Shown: in pieces, positions 33,353 through 42,513 of the stretch
Position numbering within the stretch: the stretch's first letter is position 1
Layout of the letters: each line of letters begins with the position of its first letter
NCBI GenBank assembly: GCA_947588705.1
Contig: CANPYT010000015.1
Coordinates: 1-42,802, forward strand
Direction: 5' to 3'
Origin: an uncultured Acetatifactor sp.
GTDB lineage: Bacteria; Bacillota; Clostridia; Lachnospirales; Lachnospiraceae
Length of the DNA stretch: 42,802 bases
Made by a program: the position numbers and the translations under genes
The notes under the pieces: generated by a model
Database searches by the model: none
Told to the model about the DNA's origin: nothing
What the model saw: the letters and a program-made list of their open reading frames with translations, nothing else

Positions 33353-35360
33353 AATGAATGATCTGGAAAACTATCGGAAGAATCAGGAGGAACTGGCGGA
33401 CATTATCGGTTCCATTTCGCAGGCTATCAGCGGACTGCATATGTCCAAGGAGAGGGAACTGGAAGAACTGAGCCAAAAGGTAAAAAATGATACCTTTAAG
33501 ATCATGGTGACAGGAACCTTCAAAAACGGCAAGTCCACGTTTATCAACGCGCTGCTGGGAGAAGAGATACTTCCCGCCTATGCGTTGCCCTGCACTGCCG
33601 TGATCAATGAAGTGAAGTATGGAGCAGAAAAAAGAGCGGTACTGCATTTTAGGGAGAAGCTTCCGGATCCGCTGCCGGAGAAGCTGGCGGATAGAGCGGT
33701 CCGCCATATGAACCAGTACAAGGGCAGGGCAATCCCACCGCTGGAAATTCCCTATGACGAAATTGAAGAGTATGTGGTTATCCCGATGGGAGAGGATGAG
33801 AAGCAGATGAAGCGGCAGAGCCCTTATGAAAAGGTGGAGCTGTTCTATCCGCTGGAAATTCTCCAAAACGGCGTTGAAATCATAGATTCTCCTGGGCTGA
33901 ACGAAGATGAGACAAGGACCAGGGTAACGATGGAGTACCTGAACAAAGTGGACGCTATTCTCTACGTTTTAAATGCCAACGCTATATGCGCCGGAGACGA
34001 GATGAGATTTGTGCAGAATGACCTGAGGGGAAACCAGTTTGAATCTGTTTTTTTTGTGGTAAACCGGATCGACCAAGTCAGGACGACTGAACAGCCCCAG
34101 ATATACCGATATGCGGAAATCAAGCTGAATGAAATATATCCGCAGCCGGAATTGTTCTGCATATCGGCGCTGAACGCTTTGGAAGGCCGGTTGGATGACG
34201 ATGATGACAGAGTGGAAAAATCAGGGATACTTCCGCTTGAAAAACGTCTGACGCAGTTTCTGACGAAGGAAAAGGGAAAAGCCAAACTGGCTTCTCCCGC
34301 AAAGCAGGTGCGCCAGATTCTCAGCAGAGAGGCTTTGGAGGTGGTGATTCCAAGAGAGCGATCCCTGCTAGAAACTTCACTTGACGATGTGAAAGCAAGA
34401 TATGCCAATATCCAGCCACGCCTGATGCTGTTGACCAGAGAAAAGGAACAGAAGGAATCGGAGATTATCATTAAGATCGAACGTTGCAGCCGGAAGGTGG
34501 AACGCATGGCAAAGGGCCAGGTAAATGAGATCATCAATGCTGTTCCGGTATGGCTGGAGGAATTTACGCCACCTACATCACTGGGAGCCGTTCCTACAAA
34601 AAAGAAAGTGGAACAGGTGGTAACGGAGATTTCGGATTATTTAAAATCCAGGATCAGCGATGCGCAGAGTGATTGGCAGACAAAGGTTCTGGTTCCGGCT
34701 CTTGAAGAAGATGCGCAGGCTATTTTCAATGCGGCCGAACAGGATATTTCAAAAATTTATCAGGAGATCGATCAGATCAATCTCGAATTGGCGGGAGAGG
34801 ATTATAACAATGTCAACTCGGTGCCTTTCTGGCAACGTGCGGCCGGAGTGGCGGGCGGGCTCCTGCTCGGAGATGTTGCGCTTGCTTTTTCAGGCGGCGT
34901 GAATGGCATTGGGAAGGAATTTGTAAAAACGCTGGCATTTGAACTGGGCGCCGGATTTATATTGAGTTTTCTGGGGCTGCTTAATCCTGTCACCTTATTT
35001 GGGTGCGTGGCTGTAGCCATTATCGGAAACGCCTTTGGCAGGGAAGGCAAGGCAATGAAAAAGCTGAAAGAAAAGATAAGCGAGGAAGCGGTAAAGAATC
35101 TGTCTGAAAATGCGGAACAGCAGGCACAGGAAATCGCCGATGGGATTGAAAAAAATTTCAGCAAGGTTGCAAAAATGATAGTAGACAGCATTTCCAAGGA
35201 ACTGAGCGATATAGACGATCAGGTACGGGCTATTATAGCGGAAAAGGAAAAAGGCGAAAAAGAAGTGGAGAGCCGCAGTCAGGAATTGGCCAGATGTGAA
35301 CAGGAGCTGTATGCCCTGAATGGCAGGCTGGATACTTTGATCTTTACTTTAGTTGAATAA
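33336..35360 (+). CDS. Dynamin-like GTPase 2
   Basis: This 674-aa second dynamin-like GTPase is diverged from the first. G1 is GTFKNGKST (60-68), G2 the Thr in LPCTAV (84-89), G3 DSPG (184-187), G4 NRID (243-246). The G4 Asn replaces the Thr of the neighbours. The stalk contains long charged helices. Near 490-565 lies an extended hydrophobic, Gly-rich stretch (AAGVAGGLLLGDVALAFSGG, ELGAGFILSFLGLLNPVTLFG) suited to membrane insertion. The C-terminus is coiled coil (AIIAEKEKGEKEVESRSQELARCEQE). ATG 33336 has GGGAGG 8 nt upstream; the open frame extends to 33207 inside GTPase 1. The 17-bp overlap predicts tight coexpression, so the two may form hetero-oligomers, as for other tandem bacterial dynamins. 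Confidence 0.87.
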   Translation: MNQYSKMNDLENYRKNQEELADIIGSISQAISGLHMSKERELEELSQKVKNDTFKIMVTGTFKNGKSTFINALLGEEILPAYALPCTAVINEVKYGAEKRAVLHFREKLPDPLPEKLADRAVRHMNQYKGRAIPPLEIPYDEIEEYVVIPMGEDEKQMKRQSPYEKVELFYPLEILQNGVEIIDSPGLNEDETRTRVTMEYLNKVDAILYVLNANAICAGDEMRFVQNDLRGNQFESVFFVVNRIDQVRTTEQPQIYRYAEIKLNEIYPQPELFCISALNALEGRLDDDDDRVEKSGILPLEKRLTQFLTKEKGKAKLASPAKQVRQILSREALEVVIPRERSLLETSLDDVKARYANIQPRLMLLTREKEQKESEIIIKIERCSRKVERMAKGQVNEIINAVPVWLEEFTPPTSLGAVPTKKKVEQVVTEISDYLKSRISDAQSDWQTKVLVPALEEDAQAIFNAAEQDISKIYQEIDQINLELAGEDYNNVNSVPFWQRAAGVAGGLLLGDVALAFSGGVNGIGKEFVKTLAFELGAGFILSFLGLLNPVTLFGCVAVAIIGNAFGREGKAMKKLKEKISEEAVKNLSENAEQQAQEIADGIEKNFSKVAKMIVDSISKELSDIDDQVRAIIAEKEKGEKEVESRSQELARCEQELYALNGRLDTLIFTLVE

Positions 35361-35458
35361 CGTCCCAGACGGTATTTTACCCGGATCTGAAATTCTGCGG
35401 AACAAAGTCCTGTGAATAGTGCGCGGCGTAATCGGATATGCAGAATGGAGGAGAGCGT

Positions 35459-37399
35459 GTGAACCAAAAGGAAGGGGAAGATTTTTTTTCTCTGGAAAAC
35501 GTATACGAACTGTGCAGGATGCAGGAACATCTGGCGTTTTTGGACGGACTGGTAAAAAAGTATGGGGAACCGGCGCAGACGGAACCGGAAAGCTGCGAAT
35601 GGGAGGAAATCCGAAAGCACCTCGACAGAATCAAAGACAGGCAAGGCGATAAAAAACTGAATATCAGTGTGATCGGAGAATTTTCCACCGGAAAGAGCAC
35701 GTTTATCAATGCGCTTTTAGGCACAGAACTTCTGGTTTCAAGCGCTCTGCAGGGAACTACGGTGGCATCTGCCGTGTTGGACTATGGCAGCGAGTATCGA
35801 ATCTGGCTGCAGTATCTGGACGGAGCGCATGACCAGAATATCATTTTTTCTGATTTGGAGCATTTGAAGGAAGGATTAGGTAATTTTACCACGGATCCTA
35901 TGATCGCCAGAATGCTCAAAGCGGTGAATGTATATATGCCGGTTGAAGTACTGAAGAATCATTTCCGGATCATCGATACTCCCGGAACCAATGTTACGGA
36001 GGCGTGGCATGAAGACGTAACGGTCAGGACGCTGCGTGAAATATCTGATCTGTCCATTATCCTGATATCTGCAGAAAGACCTGTTTCGGAAACATTGTTA
36101 AATTTTGCGAAGCAACACCTGGCTTCCATTCTCCCGCAGTGCATTTTTATCGTTACCAAGACAGACATAGTAAGGGAGAGGGAAAGAGCGGGTCTGTTAT
36201 CTTATGTGAAAGCCAGGCTGGAGTCGGAATTAGAAATACAGGATGCCGTAGTGCTGACTTATGTGGCTCCTGCGATCCTTGACAGCAGACGCGTTTTTCA
36301 TACAACGGCAACCATCGATCCTCTGCTGGATGTTTCTCTTGAGACGGAGCGGCAATTGTTCCGTCATACTGCGCGGCGGAAAGCCATTGCCATTGCCAAA
36401 AAGCTGACGGCTCTGACGGACGAGGCCTATCGGGCGGTCTCTGTGGAATTGACGAAAATGGCACAGGAATACGAGAGCAGCCTGAACGCGCTGGAACGGT
36501 CAAAACAGACGGACCTGGCTTCGTTTGTATATTACGAAAAAAACCGCATCCTGAAGAATTATGACAGCGCCATGGAGGAGCATCAGTTGAATACAGAACG
36601 GCTGATCGGTATGCAGACAGAGATTATGAAAGAGACAATTCTGCAGGAGCTGGAAGGCCAGGGAACAACAGAGGGGCTGGAAAGCTATCTCAAAGGTTTT
36701 GCGGATCGCTGCGGCAGAGATGCTGAAACCCTGGCGCGGGCGACAGACGTTTATTGTCAGAATGTCAGAGACTGCTTTCAGGAAGAAATCTGTCATTTTT
36801 ATCAGGCATTTGCGGAAATGTACCGTATGCTGGATATATATCCGTTGGACATGCGGGAGGAAAAACAGGATCTCCCTGCAGAAACCGGGAGCCTGGATAT
36901 CCGTTCCGCAACAGACTATATCGTGAAGATAATGAAGGGGGAGCAAACGGGATTTTGGGGAGGAATGGCAGCGGGAGCGGCCTGGGGAACTGCCTTTGCG
37001 CCCGGAATCGGAACGGTCATCGGAGCGGCAGCCGGTATGTTTGGTTCTGCGCTTTTAAATTCCAGAAAAAGCAGGCTTGACAGGGTGAAGCAGGAGTGCC
37101 GGAATAAGTTGAAACCGCAGTTGGAGTGCTTCTATGGGGGAATATCCGGTCAGATGATATCAACGGTCGGCAAATATATCGGACAGATGAGGGTCTGCCT
37201 GATAGATGGGATGGACAGGTATTGCAAGCGTTACCGTATGGAAGTGGATCGGTTGGCCGAGGAAGAAGACAGAAGGCAGGCAGCAGTCCGGTCAAAAGCG
37301 GAGCGAATCAAAAAGGATCAGGAGCGGCTGGCAGGATACAAAAAAATGTTGGATTCCGCCATGACACAGTTAAACCTTATGGGAAGGAGTAAGCAGTAA
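35459..37399 (+). CDS. Dynamin-like GTPase 3
   Basis: This 646-aa third dynamin-like GTPase has G1 GEFSTGKST (73-81), a G2 Thr in LQGTTVAS (98-104), G3 DTPG (173-176) and G4 TKTD (233-236). The stalk is helical. A Gly/Ala-rich hydrophobic hairpin follows at about 495-530 (WGGMAAGAAWGTAFAPGIGTVIGAAAGMFG), a likely membrane paddle. GTG 35459 is preferred because GGAGGAG ends about 6 nt before it, and the ATG at 35438 precedes that site. It is separated by 98 bp from GTPase 2. It is the most distinct of the three and may act as an independent arm or regulatory subunit. Confidence 0.86.
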   Translation: MNQKEGEDFFSLENVYELCRMQEHLAFLDGLVKKYGEPAQTEPESCEWEEIRKHLDRIKDRQGDKKLNISVIGEFSTGKSTFINALLGTELLVSSALQGTTVASAVLDYGSEYRIWLQYLDGAHDQNIIFSDLEHLKEGLGNFTTDPMIARMLKAVNVYMPVEVLKNHFRIIDTPGTNVTEAWHEDVTVRTLREISDLSIILISAERPVSETLLNFAKQHLASILPQCIFIVTKTDIVRERERAGLLSYVKARLESELEIQDAVVLTYVAPAILDSRRVFHTTATIDPLLDVSLETERQLFRHTARRKAIAIAKKLTALTDEAYRAVSVELTKMAQEYESSLNALERSKQTDLASFVYYEKNRILKNYDSAMEEHQLNTERLIGMQTEIMKETILQELEGQGTTEGLESYLKGFADRCGRDAETLARATDVYCQNVRDCFQEEICHFYQAFAEMYRMLDIYPLDMREEKQDLPAETGSLDIRSATDYIVKIMKGEQTGFWGGMAAGAAWGTAFAPGIGTVIGAAAGMFGSALLNSRKSRLDRVKQECRNKLKPQLECFYGGISGQMISTVGKYIGQMRVCLIDGMDRYCKRYRMEVDRLAEEEDRRQAAVRSKAERIKKDQERLAGYKKMLDSAMTQLNLMGRSKQ

Positions 37400-37402
37400 A
37401 GT

Positions 37403-37942
37403 ATGTATATGCAGGAGAAGGAAAACTTTGAAATGAACTGGCAGAAATTTATTACACGGATCAGGGGGCAGATGATGTCTCAGATGAAAAACGGTATTTT
37501 TTCATATGGTACTCTGAACCTGATTCTGGCGGACAGTCTTGGCTTTTGGGAATCAAAGGATTTTGAAGGGGCGTACTGGCTGGACGAGTTTGAGCGGTCG
37601 CATCCGGATAAAGCGCAACGTGTGAGGGCGATATTGCTGGAAGATATGAGATTTACGGAGGAGCCTTTGGAAAAACCGAAAGGCAAGGTCCTTACCTATG
37701 CCGTTCCGGTAGGGAGCGCGGTGGCGGGACTTATGGTGGCAAGGGCGGCCGGAGCCGGAAAGGCTGTACAGATAGCGGGAGCTCTGGTTCCGGCATTGGT
37801 CACTGCTTCTGTTACCGACAGTGCTGTCCGGGCAACTGCCGATAAAAAAGAAAAAGAATGGATTGATCTATATCTCAGGCAGTTGGATAAATACAGACTG
37901 AGTGTGGAAAGTATTTTGGACGAGTTGGAAAGGGAAGGATAA
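37403..37942 (+). CDS. Small unknown protein with hydrophobic Gly/Ala segment
   Basis: This 179-aa protein (from ATG 37403) starts 3 bp after GTPase 3. The N-terminal half is helical and soluble (WQKFITRIRGQMMSQMKNG...). Residues 97-145 form an Ala/Gly/Val-rich stretch (VPVGSAVAGLMVARAAGAGK, AGALVPALVTASVTDS) resembling the membrane-active segments of the GTPases. A charged tail ends in LDELEREG. ATG 37433 is an alternative start with a better ribosome site. No family recognised. The adjacency suggests a membrane-binding accessory of the dynamin complex. Confidence 0.7.
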   Translation: MYMQEKENFEMNWQKFITRIRGQMMSQMKNGIFSYGTLNLILADSLGFWESKDFEGAYWLDEFERSHPDKAQRVRAILLEDMRFTEEPLEKPKGKVLTYAVPVGSAVAGLMVARAAGAGKAVQIAGALVPALVTASVTDSAVRATADKKEKEWIDLYLRQLDKYRLSVESILDELEREG

Positions 37943-38018
37943 AGCAATAGATCATCTTGCACCAGAAAGGATATTATGATAACGAGGTGCAGGAACATTC
38001 GAGGAGGAGAGTGATTGT

Positions 38019-38567
38019 ATGGGACCTCAGATGAAGGCAATTATTTATGAACTGTCTAAACACTATGCTAATGCGCATGGTACGGAAAAAATTATTGTAA
38101 ATTGTGCGCTTGCTGCCGCCGGAGCGGATGCAGTTGGAGGCATTTTTCCAGGCCTGGCAGTTCCGGCAACGATTGCGAGTTGTTTTGGGGCTATTTGGGT
38201 TATGTATGGCAAGTTGTGTTCTGAACTTGGTATTTCGCTAAAAGAGAATGTCTTGAAGCTTCTTGCGAGAGCGGCTCTTGCAAACATTGCTGCCAATCTC
38301 GGGGGTGCGCTGCTTGTTGGTGTTGCCGGTATGTTTGTGCCAGCAGCATCTGTTGTGGCGTCTGCAGCAATATGCTTTGCTACAGTTTATCTTGCTGGGA
38401 TCGTGTTTCTTTCAATGATATCAAAAATGGCTGAAAAAAGTTCTGATCCGCATATGTTCAGCGATATAAGCAGCGAAGAAATGGAGCAAACTGTCAATGA
38501 TATAAAATTATCCAAAAAGGACTTAAAGGAAGCAAAGGGGGTATATAATCAGCACAAAAAGCAGTAG
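38019..38567 (+). CDS. DUF697-like Gly/Ala-rich membrane protein
   Basis: This 182-aa protein has two hydrophobic, Gly/Ala-rich regions: CALAAAGADAVGGIFPGLAVPATIASCFGAIWVMYG and ANIAANLGGALLVGVAGMFVPAASVVASAAICFATVYLAGIVFLSM. A charged tail follows. The pattern resembles DUF697 proteins, which are often encoded next to or fused with GTPases. That assignment is tentative and rests on composition and the AVP/GLAVPATI layout. AGGAGGAGAG precedes ATG 38019. It is likely an inner-membrane partner of the GTPases. Confidence 0.65.
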   Translation: MGPQMKAIIYELSKHYANAHGTEKIIVNCALAAAGADAVGGIFPGLAVPATIASCFGAIWVMYGKLCSELGISLKENVLKLLARAALANIAANLGGALLVGVAGMFVPAASVVASAAICFATVYLAGIVFLSMISKMAEKSSDPHMFSDISSEEMEQTVNDIKLSKKDLKEAKGVYNQHKKQ

Positions 38568-38594
38568 ATGTTCTCCAAAGGAAAGGTGGCAATT

Positions 38595-39266
38595 ATGTTA
38601 GCAATTAGTATCAAAGCCGACAGGATCGATTATGAAAAGACACTCGAGAATTTATATCCGGCAATTAAAGAAAGACTTGCGGCTGCTGAATCGCAGAATA
38701 TGATTATACGCCTTTTCCAGAAGCTGGATGACGCAGCGTTGCCGGTATTGCTGAGTTTTATGGGAAATCTGTCAGAAACGGCAAAAAACGAGCTTGTAGC
38801 GAAATGCCTTAAAGTCTGCTCGGCAAGGCTTGACGATATGCTCAATCGGGAACTTGGCAAGCATCCTTTCGGCAAGTGCTTAAGAGTAGGCGGGGTTTCA
38901 GGCGTATGCGGAAATGAAGGCATCAGTCTTTGGCTTAGTCAGGTGTATGTTGATTACAAAGGACTTGTGAAAGAGAAGCTGGGAGGCAAGATTGGAGGTA
39001 TTGCGTCTTTTCTGGTAAGTGATAAAATAGAAAAAACGGCGTTGGAGCTTTTATGGACAGATGAAAGTAAGCAAAAAATAATAGATCTTGCGAAAAATGC
39101 GCTGAATCAGCATGGCTTTGTCATGGAACTGGAGGATATTCAGATACGTCTGGATATGGAGGATGTTGATGTGTCCATCGAGGCAACGGAGGGCTTTGGA
39201 CTGTCGGATGAAGTGGAAGATGAGATTTTGGATGCGCTGGCAGCCTCTTTGCGAAAATATGTATGA
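38595..39266 (+). CDS. Unknown 223-aa protein closing the dynamin cluster
   Basis: This 223-aa soluble protein has no recognised domain. ATG 38595 has a GGAAAGGTGG ribosome site; the frame is open to 38568. Notable are an Asp/Glu-rich C-terminus (IRLDMEDVDVSIEATEGFGLSDEVEDEILDALAASLRKYV), a Gly-rich middle (RVGGVSGVCGNEGIS, GGKIGGIASFLVSD) and no membrane helix. It follows the DUF697-like gene by 27 bp. Position suggests it is the last gene of the operon, since the next stretch is degraded. Confidence 0.7.
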   Translation: MLAISIKADRIDYEKTLENLYPAIKERLAAAESQNMIIRLFQKLDDAALPVLLSFMGNLSETAKNELVAKCLKVCSARLDDMLNRELGKHPFGKCLRVGGVSGVCGNEGISLWLSQVYVDYKGLVKEKLGGKIGGIASFLVSDKIEKTALELLWTDESKQKIIDLAKNALNQHGFVMELEDIQIRLDMEDVDVSIEATEGFGLSDEVEDEILDALAASLRKYV

Positions 39267-39342
39267 TATTCGAGAATAGTATGCGTAAATTTTTGCACAG
39301 AGCCAGTCAGCTTTTGAAGGAAGCTATTGTCATATTTGAATT

Positions 39343-39591
39343 TTGTTCATGTGTTGGCTGCAGACGGATATTTTCAGCCCCACACCGATAGGTGCGTGTC
39401 CATTTTATGCTATCATGGTATGTCGTATTTTGTTTTTGCGCGTTGCAGACCTTCTTTATTTTTTAGTGATAGGCATTACTGTGACGGAAATAGTCGCGTT
39501 GGTTTGGAATATAAGAACACAGTGCTATCTGACCGTATCCACGTTTTTGGCGGTTGCCGGCATTGTATATTTTGCTATGGTGTGCCGGTAG
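39343..39591 (+). CDS. Degraded or small membrane ORF
   Basis: An 82-codon frame encodes a hydrophobic peptide with two or three membrane helices (ILFLRVADLLYFLVIGITVTEIVALVW, LTVSTFLAVAGIVYFAMV). It stops at TAG 39589. A neighbouring frame continues with VVMLVPAYIFLSCFTCWQKERKGRG to 39665, so a +1 frameshift may have split one gene of about 110 codons. No good ribosome site is seen. It could be a remnant. Confidence 0.35.
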   Translation: MFMCWLQTDIFSPTPIGACPFYAIMVCRILFLRVADLLYFLVIGITVTEIVALVWNIRTQCYLTVSTFLAVAGIVYFAMVCR

Positions 39592-39674
39592 TTATGCTTG
39601 TGCCGGCATATATATTTTTATCCTGTTTCACATGCTGGCAAAAAGAACGGAAAGGCAGAGGATGACGGAAATCA

Positions 39675-40166
39675 ATGAAGAATGAACTGATTCCAATGAT
39701 ATTTAAGAAACCCAATACGATGTTTGTCGAGACGAATCGCATGATCGAATGGATCAGCCGGGAAAAAGACGAAACAGGGCAGCCTTTGTGCAACCGCATA
39801 CCAGAGCCGAAGGAAAGGGAATTTCCGATAATCGGCTTTGTTGCCGGGGGGATGCTGTATCCGACAACTCTTTCGCTTATGGTGAGACGGAGAGACAAAA
39901 GTAAAGGGCTTTATTCGGACATCTATAGGAGAACCGTTCTGATTGTGAATGAGAGTTTTCCTTGTTTTGATAGTGAAGATTATCAGCATGAGAACCGATA
40001 TTACCATTGGGCATATCTGATTGGGCAAGGACATCTGATATGCGTTTACTGGGAAGATGAGGGTACGTGGATAAAGGTGACGGAAGATGTCCGTGTCGTT
40101 AATGAACGGGCGTGGAAGGCGATGGAGCAGGCGGGATTGATACAAGACGGAATTCTCGTCTTGTGA
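39675..40166 (+). CDS. Unknown 163-aa protein
   Basis: This 163-aa soluble protein starts at ATG 39675 (39631-39674 has no strong ribosome site, only GAGGATG around 39658-39664). It contains an IIGFVAGGMLYPTTLSLMVRRRDKSKGLYSDIYRR segment and aromatic-rich YYHWAYLIGQGHLICVYWEDEGTWIKV. I do not recognise the family. It lies 40 bp before the ADP-ribosylglycohydrolase gene on the same strand, so it may be co-transcribed with it and could be its partner. Confidence 0.65.
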   Translation: MKNELIPMIFKKPNTMFVETNRMIEWISREKDETGQPLCNRIPEPKEREFPIIGFVAGGMLYPTTLSLMVRRRDKSKGLYSDIYRRTVLIVNESFPCFDSEDYQHENRYYHWAYLIGQGHLICVYWEDEGTWIKVTEDVRVVNERAWKAMEQAGLIQDGILVL

Positions 40167-40205
40167 ACGCATATTTACAACGTATAATGCAGAAATGAGG
40201 AAACG

Positions 40206-41915
40206 ATGAAGAAAGCAATCAGTGAGGCAGAACGTGTTCGGCTAGATCGGATCAGAGGTAGCCTGTTCGGAGGAGCTATCGGAGACGCATTGGGCTATCC
40301 TGTGGAATTCATGGGTGAAGACGAGATATTTTCCTTATACGGGTCAAAAGGGATTTTGGAATACAAGATTGACGAGGGAAGCAAAACGGCTTTAATCTCG
40401 GATGACACGCAGATGTCATTGTTTACAGCGAACGGTGTGTTGCTTGCGGATACGCAGGCGAATATCTGGGGCAGCGGGGGAGTTCCGAGCAGCTATGTGG
40501 CAGGGTGCTATCTGGATTGGCTGCTGACTCAGGAGCATAGCTTTGAAGAGGTTCAGAAGATGCCCAGAGGACTTCGGGAAGGGCAGGCCTGCTGGCTCCT
40601 TGACGTGCCGGAATTGTTCAGCCGCAGGGCACCGGGAAGGACATGTATATCCGCCTTGAGGCAGAGAAGGGATGGCGGAGTTTTCGGGAGCATAGACAAT
40701 CCGCCGAACGACAGCAAAGGCTGCGGAGGCATCATGCGCATAGTGCCGCTAGCTCTGAGACACCGCGCCAGGGGGATATTGAACCGTCTCGACCGGGAAG
40801 CGGCTGAGATTGCCGCAGTCACGCATGGTCATCCCTTGGGTTATATGAGCGCAGCCGTGCTGGTGCATATCATAAACCGCATAGTCTATCCAGAGCAGGA
40901 AGTGACGCTGAAGGAGATCGTGCTGGAGGCGGAGAATGTAGTGAAAAAGGAGTTTTCGGGAGAGCCTTATATGGGTGAGCTTGCGAGGATAATTGAGCTT
41001 GCAATATCCCTATCCGAGAATCATGAGAGCGACCTTGATAATATCCATCGTATGGGAGAGGGATGGGTGGCGGAAGAAACGCTTGCCATCGCCATATACT
41101 GTTCACTCAAATATCAGGATGACTTTTCGGCAGGCATCATAGCGGCCGTAAACCACAAAGGTGACAGCGATTCCACGGGAGCCGTTACGGGCAATATCTT
41201 GGGAGCGTTGTGCGGATATGATGCGATGGAGGATAAGTGGAAAAGGAATTTAGAGCTTTCGGAAGTTATATTGGAGATGGCGGACGACTTGTATTCCGGC
41301 TGTCGGATGAATGGATACAGCCAATTTGAGGATGCGGGATGGGATTGCAAATATATCAAAATGCGTTGGAAACCGGAACTTGTGAAGGAACCGCCTGAAA
41401 CAGAGTTGATTGCTATAAAGGGAGACATTACGGAGGATCATGGAGTGCAGGCTATTGTGAATGCCGCAAACACAAGCTTGCTAGGAGGAGGCGGCGTGGA
41501 TGGCGCAATCCATAGGGCGGCCGGAGCGGGGCTTTTGGAGGAATGCCGTCTCTTGAGCGGCTGCGAGACAGGAAAGGCGAAGATTACGGGTGCTTACTTA
41601 CTGCCATGCGACTATGTGATTCACACGCCCGGTCCAATCTGGAGAGGTGGCAATAAGAAAGAGCCTCTGCGGCTGGCATCCTGTTACAATTCCTGTCTGG
41701 AACTGGCTGTCAGAAATGGCATCAGGAGCATAGCGTTTCCGTCCATTTCCACAGGAGCATATCAGTTTCCTTTGGAGGAGGCTGCGGAAATCGCCGTGGA
41801 AACGGTAAGGGAATTTGTGGCTGAACATCCCGGCGCACTTGATGTTGTCAAATGGGTGTTGTTTGACGATGAAACGTTTGAGGTGTATCAAGGCAAAATT
41901 TTAGCGAGTCAATAA
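40206..41915 (+). CDS. Fused ADP-ribosylglycohydrolase and macrodomain protein
   Basis: This 569-aa cytoplasmic enzyme has two ADP-ribose-processing modules. Residues 14-360 are an ADP-ribosylglycohydrolase (ARH/DraG family): [25 protein letters not shown] (65-70) and [17 protein letters not shown] (319-335) carry the Mg-binding Asp residues. Residues 400-569 are a macrodomain: IKGDIT (404-409), [20 protein letters not shown] (417-436) and [10 protein letters not shown] (513-522). The first removes ADP-ribose from proteins or other targets. The second binds or hydrolyses ADP-ribose, O-acetyl-ADP-ribose or mono-ADP-ribosyl esters. The linkage suggests complete erasure of ADP-ribosylation. No ADP-ribosyltransferase is evident in the window. 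Confidence 0.9.
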   Translation: MKKAISEAERVRLDRIRGSLFGGAIGDALGYPVEFMGEDEIFSLYGSKGILEYKIDEGSKTALISDDTQMSLFTANGVLLADTQANIWGSGGVPSSYVAGCYLDWLLTQEHSFEEVQKMPRGLREGQACWLLDVPELFSRRAPGRTCISALRQRRDGGVFGSIDNPPNDSKGCGGIMRIVPLALRHRARGILNRLDREAAEIAAVTHGHPLGYMSAAVLVHIINRIVYPEQEVTLKEIVLEAENVVKKEFSGEPYMGELARIIELAISLSENHESDLDNIHRMGEGWVAEETLAIAIYCSLKYQDDFSAGIIAAVNHKGDSDSTGAVTGNILGALCGYDAMEDKWKRNLELSEVILEMADDLYSGCRMNGYSQFEDAGWDCKYIKMRWKPELVKEPPETELIAIKGDITEDHGVQAIVNAANTSLLGGGGVDGAIHRAAGAGLLEECRLLSGCETGKAKITGAYLLPCDYVIHTPGPIWRGGNKKEPLRLASCYNSCLELAVRNGIRSIAFPSISTGAYQFPLEEAAEIAVETVREFVAEHPGALDVVKWVLFDDETFEVYQGKILASQ

Positions 41916-41936
41916 GTATTGTGTCAGGAAATAAGG

Positions 41937-42513
41937 CTAATTAACTACACCATATTTTAGCTCAAAATACTGATTAATACGGCATTTTTTAAGTGTAGAT
42001 AATTTGAAATGGAATCCAATTTCGGCAGGTTTTGACTGTATCTGAGCGGCTGCTTTGAGGTGCTGTCTGTCTGCCCGTTTTTTCAGCCCTGGCCTGTCGG
42101 CAAATTTCTCCTGCGAAGTGTCGATCATGGACGGTCTGCGGGCGGTCAGCTTTTTCATTCTTTCCGCACAGATGCGGGCCTTTTCCTCGACGCGTTCTTT
42201 GATGCGTTGCTTGGTGTATTCCGGTCCTAAAGTTTTTTCACGACCGCATATCCAGCGTTCCTGCCCCGGAGCGCGGAAGGCGATGTATTTATGGGTGTCT
42301 CCGTCAATCTCAGAACTTTTTATTTCATAGCCTTTCTGTACCATCAGTGACAGAAACTCCTCATAGGTGTGAGCCTGTCGGATGGCATCGTTGATATCGC
42401 TCTTTAACTGAGCTTTCCGGGATGTGCCGTTTCTGGCAGCCTGTTGTCTGTTTTTTCGCCGCTGCAGATGTAATTTACTGCTTCCGATACGGTTGCATTG
42501 ATAGCATGGATTT
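41937..42513 (-). pseudogene. mobA: Relaxase (MobA/VirD2-type) middle fragment
   Basis: The minus-strand frame from about 42513 to a stop at 41937 encodes a typical central region of a Firmicute mobilisation relaxase. It reads RKAQLKSDINDAIRQAHTYEEFLSLMVQKGYEIKSSEID, then YIAFRAPGQERWICGREKTLGPEYTKQRIKERVEEKA. The catalytic N-terminal part (Tyr and HxH metal motifs) is absent, and the sequence directly abuts the end of MobC on its upstream side. This implies an internal deletion at about 42475-42513. The tail is short and unlike full-length relaxases. It is a decayed remnant of an integrative or mobilisable element. Confidence 0.75.

Noticed and set aside
39327..39665. 112-codon Cys/His-rich protein
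   Set aside because: Most of it is the shifted reading of a hydrophobic membrane frame. Only its last part might be real, after a frameshift.
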